A DNA stretch of 64,000 nt from Ciona intestinalis (taxonomy: Eukaryota > Chordata > Ascidiacea > Phlebobranchia > Cionidae): positions 1,914,867 to 1,978,866 of the forward strand of contig NC_020176.2 of NCBI RefSeq assembly GCF_000224145.3, in the 5' to 3' direction. Under the pieces are notes generated by a model. The model ran no database searches. It was not told the origin of the DNA and worked only from the letters and a program-made list of their open reading frames with translations. Shown here piece by piece: positions 1 to 12,600 of this stretch. Numbering within the stretch: position 1 is the first letter of the stretch; each line of letters begins with the position of its first letter. Made by a program: the position numbers and the translations under genes.

Positions 1-116
1 AAGTTACATTTGTAGTAAGGCGTAAGCGGGTACGAGGTGTAGGAAACAGAACATCCATGGTATAACAACTTTTGTTTTCCTGCCACGCGAGGATAATGCA
101 AGTTACAGTCATTTGA
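1..116 (+). repeat. tRNA-headed SINE, 3' part
   Basis: The right-hand part of the window's commonest repeat. The consensus, seen by comparing copies, runs from a tRNA-like head through CACAAAGTTACATAC, CACGAGGTGTA, AACAGAACACC and GTTATAACGACTGTCGTTTT to a (ATTC)n tail. Here only the second half is present, in a HECTD1 intron. Confidence 0.65.
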
Positions 117-373
117 CAATAGTGCCCTATTAAACCTTGTTAATAAATACAAGAAAAACTTTTGCACGAATCCTTGCTAAATGATTTTTCAATCAGTATA
201 AAATGGTTAGTTTTTAAATTCATAGGAAATTGAAGCCAAAGCTACTAGCTAGCCCATGGTAGCCTTTGGCAACTTTTGTGGTAAGTATTGAGATTGCATG
301 CTTCACATTAAACTACTCTCCCAGTATAGTTTCTTGGTCATATAACTTCAATTTGTATGTTTTTGATTCAAAG

Positions 374-3300
374 GTGTCCACCACGAAGCTTTCTTCCCGC
401 TCTATGTAAAATCTTCCTAGATGAGACAGCACCGGATAATGTTGTGGAGGTTGCTGCTCGTGCTATGACTTATTACCTTGATGTATCTGCTGACTGTACA
501 CGGCGTATTGTTGCTGTTGATGGAGCCGTAAAAGCAATCTGTAACCGTCTAAGTCTGCGCTTGTCTGATGATAGAACAAATAAAGATTTGTCGGAGCAAT
601 GTGTTAAAGTAAGTTATCCAGCATTTGCTTAAGTGTGTTTTGCAGCTGGTTTTCATATTATAGTTTATAAAAAAACAACAACAATGCTTGTTACAGGTTC
701 TTGAATTCATATGCACCAGGGAGCCAGGTGCTGTGTTTGAAGCTGGTGGCTTGTCAGCTGTTATGAAGTTTGTTTGTAATTGTGGAAGCATCATCCATAA
801 GGTAAAACATATTTTCATTGTTTTCACAACCTACATTCATACATTCTGAATAATATAGGTTGGGTAAAAAAATATTTGGTACAATTAGTTTGGAAGAAAA
901 CATAAATTATTACGCTGTGGTGTAACCGTCTTGTTTTCATAGTTTACTTGCCAAAATTCAAATTTAACTGTAAACAACCGATAACATTGTATTTAAGAAT
1001 TTAATTTTTTGCTATTGCTACGAAGAATAATTAAATATAATTTTGATGCTGTTGGTTCAATAAATACATTTAGAATTTATTATAACCAAATTTTTGTCTG
1101 CTATATAACAAAAAGTATTTTGCATACTTAGAAATTAGGAACGTATCTATAATATATATTATATAATATATATATTATATAATATATACATGTGTATATT
1201 AGTGTATATATATATGTATATAATATATATGTATAATATATATATACACATAAATCTTATGTTTGTATTAAACCAATAAACATCTTAAACTTTAAAATTT
1301 TTTTCATTTTCTTTCAGGATACTTTACATTCAAGCATGTTTGTGGTATCAAGGTTATGCGGTAAGGTTGAAGCAACGAGTGATTCTTTACCAGAATGCAT
1401 TCAATCTTTATCTTCATTACTTCATTATGATGATGCACATGTAAATATGAACTTTCTTTCTTTGAATATATATATCAAAGTAATTTTTTTGGCAAAATGA
1501 TATCGCTGTATACTGTATTTTAGAAGTGTTTTTTCCACTTTTATACAACCTTATGCTTTATCTTATAGGTGGCTGACAGTGCACTTAAGTGTTTTTCATC
1601 ACTTGCTGATCGGTTTGCAAGGAAAGGTGTAAATCCCGAACCCTTGGATGCATTTGGATTAACTGATGAATTAATTAAAAGGCTTGGCAAGTAGGTTGAA
1701 TGTTTACATTAAAGCCCTTGTTGCTATTCTAGGTGTTGGGGTAATCGAGGGCATCTGTGCCATGCCTGGCCAAAGGAGTTTAAATCATATATACTATGTT
1801 GATTTTTCATAATCACTTTATTTTATTTTGTAATATATATATATTTGGTTAGTTTTAGTTTAGTTATACGTAAAATTCAGTACTTTTTTACTGTGGTATT
1901 AAATATTCCTGTGTGTTTATGCATTATACTTTAATGAAGGTTATGTATGTAAATAATATATTTGCATTAAACAATATTCAAATATTTATGACATGGTTGA
2001 AATAAAGAATTTTGTATTGCCCATACATTGCCATTGTTTATTACTATTATCTCCTCTTTTATCTATTTAGGCTATTAAAAAGGGCATTTTTTCGTCAAAA
2101 GAGCTTATGATGTACTGTATTAATTCAAAATCCTTTTGGCTGCAGGATTACTACAGGCCATAGCCCATACCTTGTGGGATTGGCCATTTCAGATATTAAT
2201 ATGCAGCTTCTCCAACCGTTCAACAATATATTGCATAAATATAAACATATATAATTTTTTAGCAGCTCATGTGGTATAATTTATATATGTTGTTTGTCTA
2301 TAGCTGTGGAAACCGCGTGCCAGGCACCCCATTTAGTAAAACCAAACAAACCGGTGGGACCCCTAACGCCACTCCTGACTCAAAAGCTAACTTTGGAATT
2401 ACCACAGTTGTCAACTTGCTATGTACACTTTGTAGAGGATCTTCAGAAATTACTCATGTAAATATTTTATTATTATTTATGTCTGATTTATTTAACTTAT
2501 TCACACCTGTTATGTCAGGCTATTGTGTTATGTATCCTTACATTGTTTTATTTTATTCCGTGCATCAGTTTGTAATTCCCTATTTATAATATTGTTGCTC
2601 AAAGTTTTTAGACTTGATCATATACACCAACACCATCATTCATACAATATCATAACCAATAAGAACCTTCATATTTAGGCCATATTTATATATTATGTTT
2701 TTTTTAACAGAAAGTTTTAAGATCAGATTTATCACAAGCTATTGAAGATGCATTGAAAGGGAATGAAAGGTAATTTTAAGTGAATGTATTATAAAGTACC
2801 TGTATATTGCACTTTGTACAAGCTTAAAAAACAGGTGTTGTGTGGGGTCAATACTATTACTGTCCATATGGAGAATGCTTATCTTTACCGTTACTTAACA
2901 GATTTTTATTGTTGTTCTTTACTGCTTTTCACTTTACCTAAAATGTCATATAATTTTGTTCATGATGCAAAAATTAATATTGTTAACAATTTAAAATATA
3001 TCTGGTGATTCTAGTAAAAGTTTCCACCAATCTAACCCTGATGTTCATGTAGTTGAACAATTCTTGTATAGTAAATTACAGTAAGGATCTGGTGCTACGA
3101 AAACATAACAAACAAAAATCAACTCCAACCAATAGTTGTAGTAGAGAAACATATTTCGCCTAAAAAAAGCATATAGAAATACAGAATAGTAATGAAATGG
3201 AGAAACCAAGGAGAAGAAAAACCTGCATCTGCGAACAATAAAAACAATAGAACTGTGTGGTCTCATATATATATATTAATCATACAAATGATACAATATT

Positions 3301-3669
3301 AAAAACATTAAACTCATATATAATAAATCATACAGTATTAAAAACATTAAAACAGTGACCTGCCAATTCTACAAATATCATATTTATTTAGTGTAATTTT
3401 GATTTCAATTTTTATTGTTATTTTCTCCTTTTCCACCTATAGGTGTTGCTTGGATACGATGCGGATTTGTGATCTTTTGCTCATCCTACTGTTTGAAGGA
3501 AGGCAAGCAATACCTAAGCATTACCTTGGATTATTTGGTGCACCACGCTGCTTGAACCTAAGTAACAGGAGAATGGAAACCATGGATGGCGAGCGTTCCC
3601 ATAGACAACTTATTGATTGCATACGAAGCAAGGACACTGAAGCTTTGATAGATGCCGTGGAAAGTGGGG
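374..3669 (+). other. HECTD1: HECTD1 exons 1-7: N-terminal ARM-like repeats
   Basis: Exons 374-608, 697-801, 1318-1440, 1569-1690, 2304-2457, 2711-2769 and 3443-3669. They encode the helical repeat region with family phrases such as [50 protein letters not shown] and [20 protein letters not shown]. The linker in exon 5 ([17 protein letters not shown]) is more diverged than the helices around it. Confidence 0.92.
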
Positions 3670-6600
3670 GTATGTTCAAACCTAATTAGTTATAATTACG
3701 TTCGGTATTCTGACTATAGTGACAACTCATGGTCATTAAAATGTGAGAGTTAACAGTGAAGGGTTAGTGTCCTAATTACTTGGTCTATTGTTTAGAACAG
3801 CTTCCCAAACTCTTTTGCTTGCATGTCCTTTAAATATCCTAAACTTTCTGCCACCCTTTATGGTTAATAGTATGATACGAGTATGCAACCCGCTAAGAAA
3901 AGTTATGCGGCTCATGAAGCCAGCTGCATATTTTTTACTGAATTTCTTGAACATGACAATCAATTTGTTATGGCAGTTTCTTTTAATTCATGCGTCCGTA
4001 GTCCGTACTTCCTATTTCTGCAAGGAGAGCCCCTTTTTTAATATTATATAATCAAAGACAAAAATTATTTGTCCATGCAATGTTATAAACGTCTGGTCAG
4101 CGGTTTCACCCTTTAATCCCCTAACCCCTAACCCTCCTGTATAAAGGTTGTACATCCAGACCATGATATAATATGTGCAGTATTTTGTGTCAAATTGGTA
4201 TATTCTCAGGGACCCCTGACATTTTATATGCAACCTCCATTTTGGAAGCCCTGGTTTAGAAGATATAGGTTAAGAATGGATAGGTTTGGAATAGATTGTC
4301 AACTTTAAATTTACAGCCCCATATTGGAATAGTAGAATTTGCATTTTTCAGAAAAACTTGTATGGATATGGGTTTTTCTATGTTGACATTTTAGAAACCC
4401 TGTTTATTTTTATTTTTCGTTGATTAAATTATAATCTTAAGGGAATTTTGTGAAAAAAGTTGTTGACATACAGGCAGCTTGGTGTTCAGTAGTCTATTGT
4501 TAGCAATTAGCATATTTCTATTAAAATGATTTAGTAACCAAAAATATAACGTCTTCAGTTATATCAGTTTTATGCTTAAAGCTATTTGCTATACAAACTT
4601 GTAGCTGCATAACTCTTTACTAAATATTTTTCAATCATAATACTAAAATTTATTAATAATGTTCCCTATTATTTATCAGTGGATATTGTTAGACTAGAGA
4701 TAAGCTCAATTTCCGTCCATTTATCCACCAATGTGTGCAATGACTTATGTTGTTGTTAGCTGGTTATTGTTTTAAACCTCAGCAAATTTTTATTATGAGC
4801 TGTTGTGAGTACTCTGTGACTAGTTCTCTGAATAAAATGGGAAATTCCTCATTATGCCATAATATAATAAACAATAACCAATACATGAAAATAATTCAAA
4901 AATCCTGACATGACAAGTATATATAGTGTATGCATCCTTAATATGAATAATACTGTTGTTGTTTAAAAAACATCAATTGCACCGTGAGTAACACCAGCAA
5001 CAGTGTGAGCTATATTTCATCCATTTATGAAAGATTAGACAATATGCCAAGTTTTTTTTCTTAATCTGTCTGTATTGCATCTCATCAATGTATACGTATA
5101 TGTGTGGAATAAATTAGAAATACACCCTATTATTAGATTTCTGTTTTCCCTAGACAATGGTATGTTGTTGTGTGGTATAGTAGGGTGGGGTAAGATATGA
5201 CATGTTTTTATTCTTTTTTTTGTCCCATTCGGTAGTTAACAAAGAATACTTATATAGTTGCATCATCACTCTAAAAGAGTGTTGTTATTTTTCAAAACTT
5301 CATCGTATTTAGGTGCTAATGGTATCCACTATCCATCTTACTCCACAACACTATATTAATACTAGATTGTAACAGTGGTGTAAGATTATAAAGTTAAAAA
5401 CATTAAATTTACTTCACTTAAATTTCAGTTTACGACGTTAATTTCATGGATGATGTTGGACAAACATTGCTTAACTGGGCAGCAGCATTTGGCACACAAG
5501 AAATGGTGAGTTGTTGTTAATCTAGTAAGTTTCAATATAAACAGGAGTCATAACCAACATATACAATTGTATTCTTTTTTTTAATCGTTTTAAAACCTAA
5601 AAAATATTCAAGTAAAAAATTTGTATTTAAGGAATTTTTTTTATTAGAACTGTTTGAAAATTAAGACAATTGTGTGATATATATGAAGTTATGAACTGTC
5701 ATGTTTATATTAAAACTAACAGAAATATCTGTGTTTAATGCAACCTATCTACTTGTCTATTATAACGTTTGATGACATAATCAAACCTTTGATTTAACAA
5801 TTTTATTCAAACGCTATTTATAAATTTGTTTACAGTTCAGAATATCAAATTCTTTAGAAATATTGTTTGTAACAAACGAATTAATAGGGTGTTAAAAAAC
5901 TTTACCATTTTATTTTATATTTTGCTTAACGAAGCGTTATGGCAGGATTAGCACGAGTTTTCTGAAATCACTTTGAAACTAAATATGTCATAGTAAATAC
6001 TAAATGGAAACATATATCAGAAAATATTTTTTAGGTTGATTTTCTTTGTGACCGGGGAGCTGATGTAAACAAAGGCCAACGATCGTCTTCTTTGCATTAC
6101 GCTGCATGCTTCGGTAGACCGGCAGTTGTGAAAACTTTACTTCTTAATTCTGCCAACCCTACCCTGCATGACGAGGAAGGAAAGACAGCTTTAGAGAAAG
6201 CAAAAGAACGAAATGATGATGGGCATAAAGAAGTTGTGAAACTACTAGAAGATCCAGGTATTCTGTAAAATATACATATGATAAAAAATAGCTCAGGCAA
6301 AGTTTTTACAAAATTCTTGTATAATATGCCTGGCAGCAACAGTATATGTATACATAACAGAGCTACTCAACCATTTTGCACGTAATTTAGAAAAGTACAA
6401 TTGTTTTTAGGAGAAACTAAAAGTTTCTTGAAATAGTCTACACTCATGAAAATGAAAAACGCTTTAAATGTCATACTCATGCGCTTATTGACTGATATGT
6501 CTTGTGCAACAGATGGTATTGAAACAAAAATAACATAAAGTGCCCAGTTTTACATCAATGATTTCAAATCTAATGTGTCAATCTTTACCCCGGAAAAAAC

Positions 6601-9600
6601 AATAACTGTGATTGAGAATACGTCATACACAGTTGTGTTGTGTCACAATCACACACGTGATGATGACAGTAACAGGAAAAGGAACTGATTTAGTTCCTTG
6701 TTTTCTTGATTATATTGCTAAATATAACTTTATATCAAACTAAAAGCAAAAACTATTTGTTTAATTTGTATCAAACTATCAAGTACTACAAAATGCATAA
6801 CCGAAAAAATCCGAGGTCAAAGGCATAGGCGCCTAAGTTTTGATTGTCTAGGTTAGGCAAACTCATAGTTACAAATGTCAACTACTTATTACATCATACG
6901 TAAGCTAATAAGGTAATTAGCACACTCGCACATTACGCACTGGTTAGGGTTTAACTTTCGTATTACTCGTTACGCAGCACGTTGAACGTATACACACAGT
7001 AGTAGCGGTTGTAAAGTATTGAAAGATCGCAAACTTGCAGGTGCAGGCACACGCAATATCCTACGATCTTTGTTTCTATCACAATGGCGATTGTGAGGTA
7101 ATGTAACATCCTAGGTTGGGATTAGGCAATACGTAGGTTACGATAATAGATTGCATCACAATGCCGTTTGTGACGTAGTGTATCGCCACAAGTTGGTATT
7201 TCTTACCTTGCGATAATGAATGACATCACAATACAGCTTGTGATGTAACAGTTACGTTGGTGAGTGTATGTTTAACTGGCATTAAAAGTTACGTAAATTT
7301 GGCCAGAAGCTAATCTGTAAACACTAGAGCTTCAATTGTGGACGCATAATGGTTTAACTTTATGAAATATGTAAATCGTTTGCGTTTGAATATCTTATTA
7401 TGAAGCAATTAATAGGCAATGTGTCAAATTCCAGGTTAGGCATTTGCCTAACCTGTCTGACCGATTTAGGCGCCTATGGTCAAAGGGCTGTATTTAATAA
7501 AGTAAAAATTAGATATTTCGCCTTAAATGACTTTTTTAATCTCGTATTCAAAGAGTGATTTGATTTAAATTTTCGTTGATTACGTAGTTCGTAACACTTG
7601 ATGACTTGTACATCTCATTGAGATCAGGGCAGATTTAAGGAGTTTATCACAGATTTAAGTTGTAGGATAACAAATTAATAGCATCGCTTGGCAGCCATGA
7701 AAAACAAGGTCACTAATCTACCCATAGCACAGTAGCATAAATACTTACAAATATAATGTCTCAGTTTGACATCCAAAAGTTTTCAAACCGTGGTCAGCCA
7801 GTTGAGTAGCCGTGCTGCCCTTGCAATGCAGTAAAATGTGCAGTTAAGTTTATTTTTATTCATATGATTTTACTCTCCACTCTCCAGTAAATTGTTTGTG
7901 TATTCGTATCAAGTTGCTGCAATCCCAATACCATCTAAAATAAAAAGTTCTTAATACAGCAGTAATCACTGCAATGTTTTGTATATTGATTGCTGAATAA
8001 GTAGTAAGTCCCTAGAAATGTTATCTGTTTTTGGGAAATTTATGAACAATTTACTATATGCAAGTACAGATGCGCCAAACGCTTCTAAATACTACATTTT
8101 TACCCCATGGTTCTCTGTGTTCGTTGGCAAACACAAATATTTCTGGGGTGCTTTAACAAGCATGTGTCTATTAAAACACTTAGAACTGTCAATTTCACCA
8201 ACTACTGCATGTTTTGCCATGGGGACACAATGTATTACGAAATAATACACCATGTTACCATAGGCGTAAAGTTTTACTTATTGTTAGGGTTGCAAAAAAC
8301 AGAAAAAAAACGTCTTCGCGCCGGTGGGCACGAAAGAAAATTAGTTTGCAACCCTTTACATATGTGCTCAAACAAACGTAAGCAATTTCAGAATTACTTA
8401 GGAATGAGATGAAATTAAAATTTCTTGGGTTCGGCGAGTCCGTGTAAGTCTGCGTTTATCGTACAAACGTAGACTCGTCCGTCAGTATAAGAAGGTTTTC
8501 AGAATGAAATAATATAGGCAGTTTTTAACGCTGCTTTATATTTATATACCATGTTTTCCTCAACCAAGCAGCATGTTTATTACGAAAAAGTAGGGATTCA
8601 CACGCGGACTCATTGCATCATAATATCGGTCGTTTGAACCTGGCAATTGATTCATGATACAATTCACATGTTGATAATTTAGGTTATAATGGCGATTCAC
8701 GTTTGGTTTATTTAGCAAACACGAGTTTGAATACCAGTTGAACGTACTCATGTAGGAATGACGCATCGGTGTTGACATATGTTAAAGAATGAAACGAAGT
8801 TTGTGCGCAGAAATAACGACTCTTTCATATAGTCGAACTTCATTCCTTACGCATTATTAGTCCAGAAAAAAATAAAAGGGTTGCCAGGCTACCCTGCAAC
8901 CCCGTAACTTTACGCCAGTGGATGTTACATCACACCGGGTGTAAAGTAAAGATTTGTGGCCAGAAACAACATATAAAACAAACTATTTGTGACAATATTT
9001 CATCTTCTTTTTTTGTTTTTAAGAATCTTGGATTACATCAGATGAAGCTGTGAAGAAGAAGCAATTGATGCTCCAGGAACAAACGAAAGATGCAGAGAAG
9101 AAATCTAAAGAAGAGGAGAAGCAGAATCTCATAAAGGGGGATTCCCCAGTTGCTTCTGTGTTTATTAACAAGTAAGAATGTTAAATATTAAAAATACATC
9201 TTTTAACCTTATGTTCTTCTTTTTTATGAACTATCGCTTTACTTGTTGAATTGTAGGGTTATTGATAAAAAAGTGTTTTATTTACACTAATTTAGCTAAA
9301 AAGTAAATGACCGTATATTTATCACACCCCATGTTTAAGGAACACTAGTTATTACTTGTATTAATTAGAAGCCCCAACACTGTTACACACATAATATCTC
9401 ATTATGTTGTGCTGATTTGCATATTTATTGCTTGTTCAACTAGAAATAAACATAAGCCAAGCTGCTTCTTCTTCAAGAATATATAAAAAAATTGTAAAAC
9501 ATAGACTTTATTATGTTTTAATTTTTCGATTGAACGTAGGTACATACCAGATTATGCTGACTCAGCATATTTTCAAACCGAATGTTAAACACGAAAAACT

Positions 9601-12600
9601 GACTTTTTTATAAAAAAAAAGGTACAGTAGGTACTAGTGAGACATAATGAACATATTAATATAAAAAAGTGCTAAAAATTAACTAATAAGAAAAAAAGTG
9701 CTGAGTCAGCACATTATGTAGCTATGTTCAATCGAAAATTAAAACATAATAAAGTCTATGTTTTACAATTTTTTTATATAGTTTTGAAGAAGAAGCATTT
9801 ATTATACCAAATCAGAAATAAAATTTGAATTTTCTTTAGTATTTTAGAAACTAGAAACGATCAAAGTTGAGTGAAATTTTTTTTTATGGGAAATCTCATG
9901 CATTGCGCAACGGCCAATTTTTTTTTTTACTCCAGCAGTCGAATTTGCGGTTTTTAAACTCATTTTTTTCAAAAGCTGTTTTGTATTTTAAAACTTTGAT
10001 GGTAGCTTTAGATCACATTTGAGCATATCTATCAATACACAAATTTTGATTTTTCGTTGGTATGCCCCTTTAAGCTGGTCAAGTCTGTTATACTAAACAT
10101 GATTGTTTATTTCATATCAAACTAAAAGCAAAGCGGAGGTTTAATTTGTATTTTAAGCATATCGATCAAAAATGAAGTCCAAAGAATTTTGTAAGAAATA
10201 TATTTTTCCTTAAAATGACATCGTCAGTCTTTCTTATTACAATGCATTGAACTTCATTTTTGTTGGTTAAGCATTTTTAGCATGTTGTACTAAACATTTG
10301 GTTTATTTTCAGACTTCTTCCCTTGTTTCTGGACACCTACCAAGTCACTGTCTATCCTTCTGTAGCTCAAAGTGCTCTCAGTCTGTTGCATAAGACGGTT
10401 AAATATGTGGTAGAGCAGCAGCTGCGTGATGCTGTACTATCTGCACAGAATATTCCGGAAAAGTTCGCCAATGTAGTTTCGACTGCTTTGGATCAAGAGG
10501 TAAATGTTCTACAGTTTGTAAAACAATTTTAACAACCTTTTATTGAAGGACTCATGTAAGATTGTGCGGCAAAATAAAATCATTTAATTATTTATGGGTG
10601 TAATACATAATTATTAGCCTAACATTAAACATATATCTGTTTTCCAGATATGTCTGCCACTTAAACCATAAAACTAAAAAAAATCAAAAAATTAACAAAA
10701 AATCAGTCAATTAAACAAAAGTAGTTAAATATAAAAAAATGTTTTATGAACAAGTCAACCAGTTAGGCAGCCTCGGTAGATTACAATATTTTGTTTAAAT
10801 TTAAACTATTTACAACTTTTATTTCAATAAACACAGGATAATGATGAAGGCCATCTGGCTGCGCTTGAGATTATTCAGAACCTAATGGACAAATGTTACG
10901 ACTTGTTTGCGTGCTCACTCAACCATGAATGGATTGCCAACAAAATCCGAGACATGTTTGCTCCTCACGAAGATAAGGAAGATGATGGAGCAGTTGGAGG
11001 ACAAGCAGAGGGAGAGATCAAAGGAAAAGAAAAATGTGGTAGGTCGTACATTTTTTATAAAAAAAATGTATTTAAATATATTATATATGTATATTTTTAT
11101 TTTATATATGTATATATATATTTACATATGCCTAATTTTTTAGAAACCAATTTTTGAAAACATTTTCTATTATATTTTTTGGTGATGTCATCAAAAAAAT
11201 AAAAATATAAATTTGAAGATAGTTTCATATTGCACAAACTTCCTTAACAAAGTAAAGCTGCCAATCTGCCATGCTTTGCAAAATCTAATTAAGTGAGAAT
11301 TTGTAAAAATTACGAAAAACAATGTGGAATCCAAATGGTTAAAGGAATTTATTTATTCTTGTATATTAATATACCAGGTATAATATAAAATAAAATGTCA
11401 TACTTCAGGATTTAATTTTGATTTTTTTTATTGTAGCTTATATTTATATTTAAATAATATTTCTTTCAGTTGCTCAAGAATCTAGCAACAAACTAGAGGA
11501 GTGCATGCCCACCTCAGTGGAAGATGCCACCTCTATGAAACCGGGTTCCTTGTATTCGTGGAAGAAAACTTGGACCTTTGCTCGTGGTAAGGGATGTCTG
11601 TATCTGTGGAGTTCAGCTACAGCTATTGAGTTATCACATGGAAGTAACGGCTGGTTTCGATATATCTTGGATGGAAAACTTTCAACCATGTATTCAAGTG
11701 GGAGTCCTGAAGGTGGAACAGATAGTTCAGGTGACTGCACAGTGTGTCATAGTATATTTTAGCACAGTGTATGCAGCTTTTGCCTTGTAATCCAAGGTTA
11801 CCGGGTTTGAAGGTGCTGGTTCATTGTAGGTGTTTCGGGTATGTATCATTGGAAACTACATGTAATTGTTATTACTGTAACTTAGTGTTTACTCATCAAT
11901 CACAGCAGTTTGCCCACATTGGCGATTATACAAAAACAATCATCCACAAAGTTACATACTTGATAATTTGCATGCATAAGGGATATGGTAATAAATAAGT
12001 TTCAAAGTTATTGTTGTTTTATGCTTAGAAAGTCGAAGTGAATTTCTTGAAAAACTTCAGCGTGCTTTCATGGAGGCTTCAACTGGTGAAGTCATGCTTC
12101 CTGTGTTGTCTAAACCTGACAGTGTTCGTATTACTGCTGGTAACTGGACCATAGTCAGTAACAAAGAAGATGAGTTGCTTATAACCAATTCCGACGGACA
12201 ACAGGTAATGTATTTTTCAATATTTGTCATCATTTTTAATATTTTATAATGGATTAATATTTTAAAACACGCCAAAGGTACTTTAGGTGCTTGCTGATTG
12301 CTTTCCTTTAAACATAAGGATTGTTTTATGCTGTATAGTCTAGAGCAGTGGTTCTTAAACATTTTTGTATGGTTTACCCTTTTAACAATAATGCTTATCA
12401 GTTTTACCCCTAATGTGTAATATGGTGCACATTTATTAAAAATGCGAAACACCGATTACTAGACGAAAAAGAATCAATAAGCTACAAGGCTAGCTTTGAA
12501 TTAGCAGTTAATCGGGACAAGAATAGTAAGCTACAATAATTATAATTGGCACAATTTTTCTGTTCTGTCAACGGATGTGAATTTTGATTGGTAGCTCATT

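Noticed and set aside
8018..8412. Frames of 75 and 101 codons in HECTD1 intron 9
   Set aside because: They run into or overlap the left end of the hAT-like element at 8259 and show no protein family; they do not fit HECTD1 phase.
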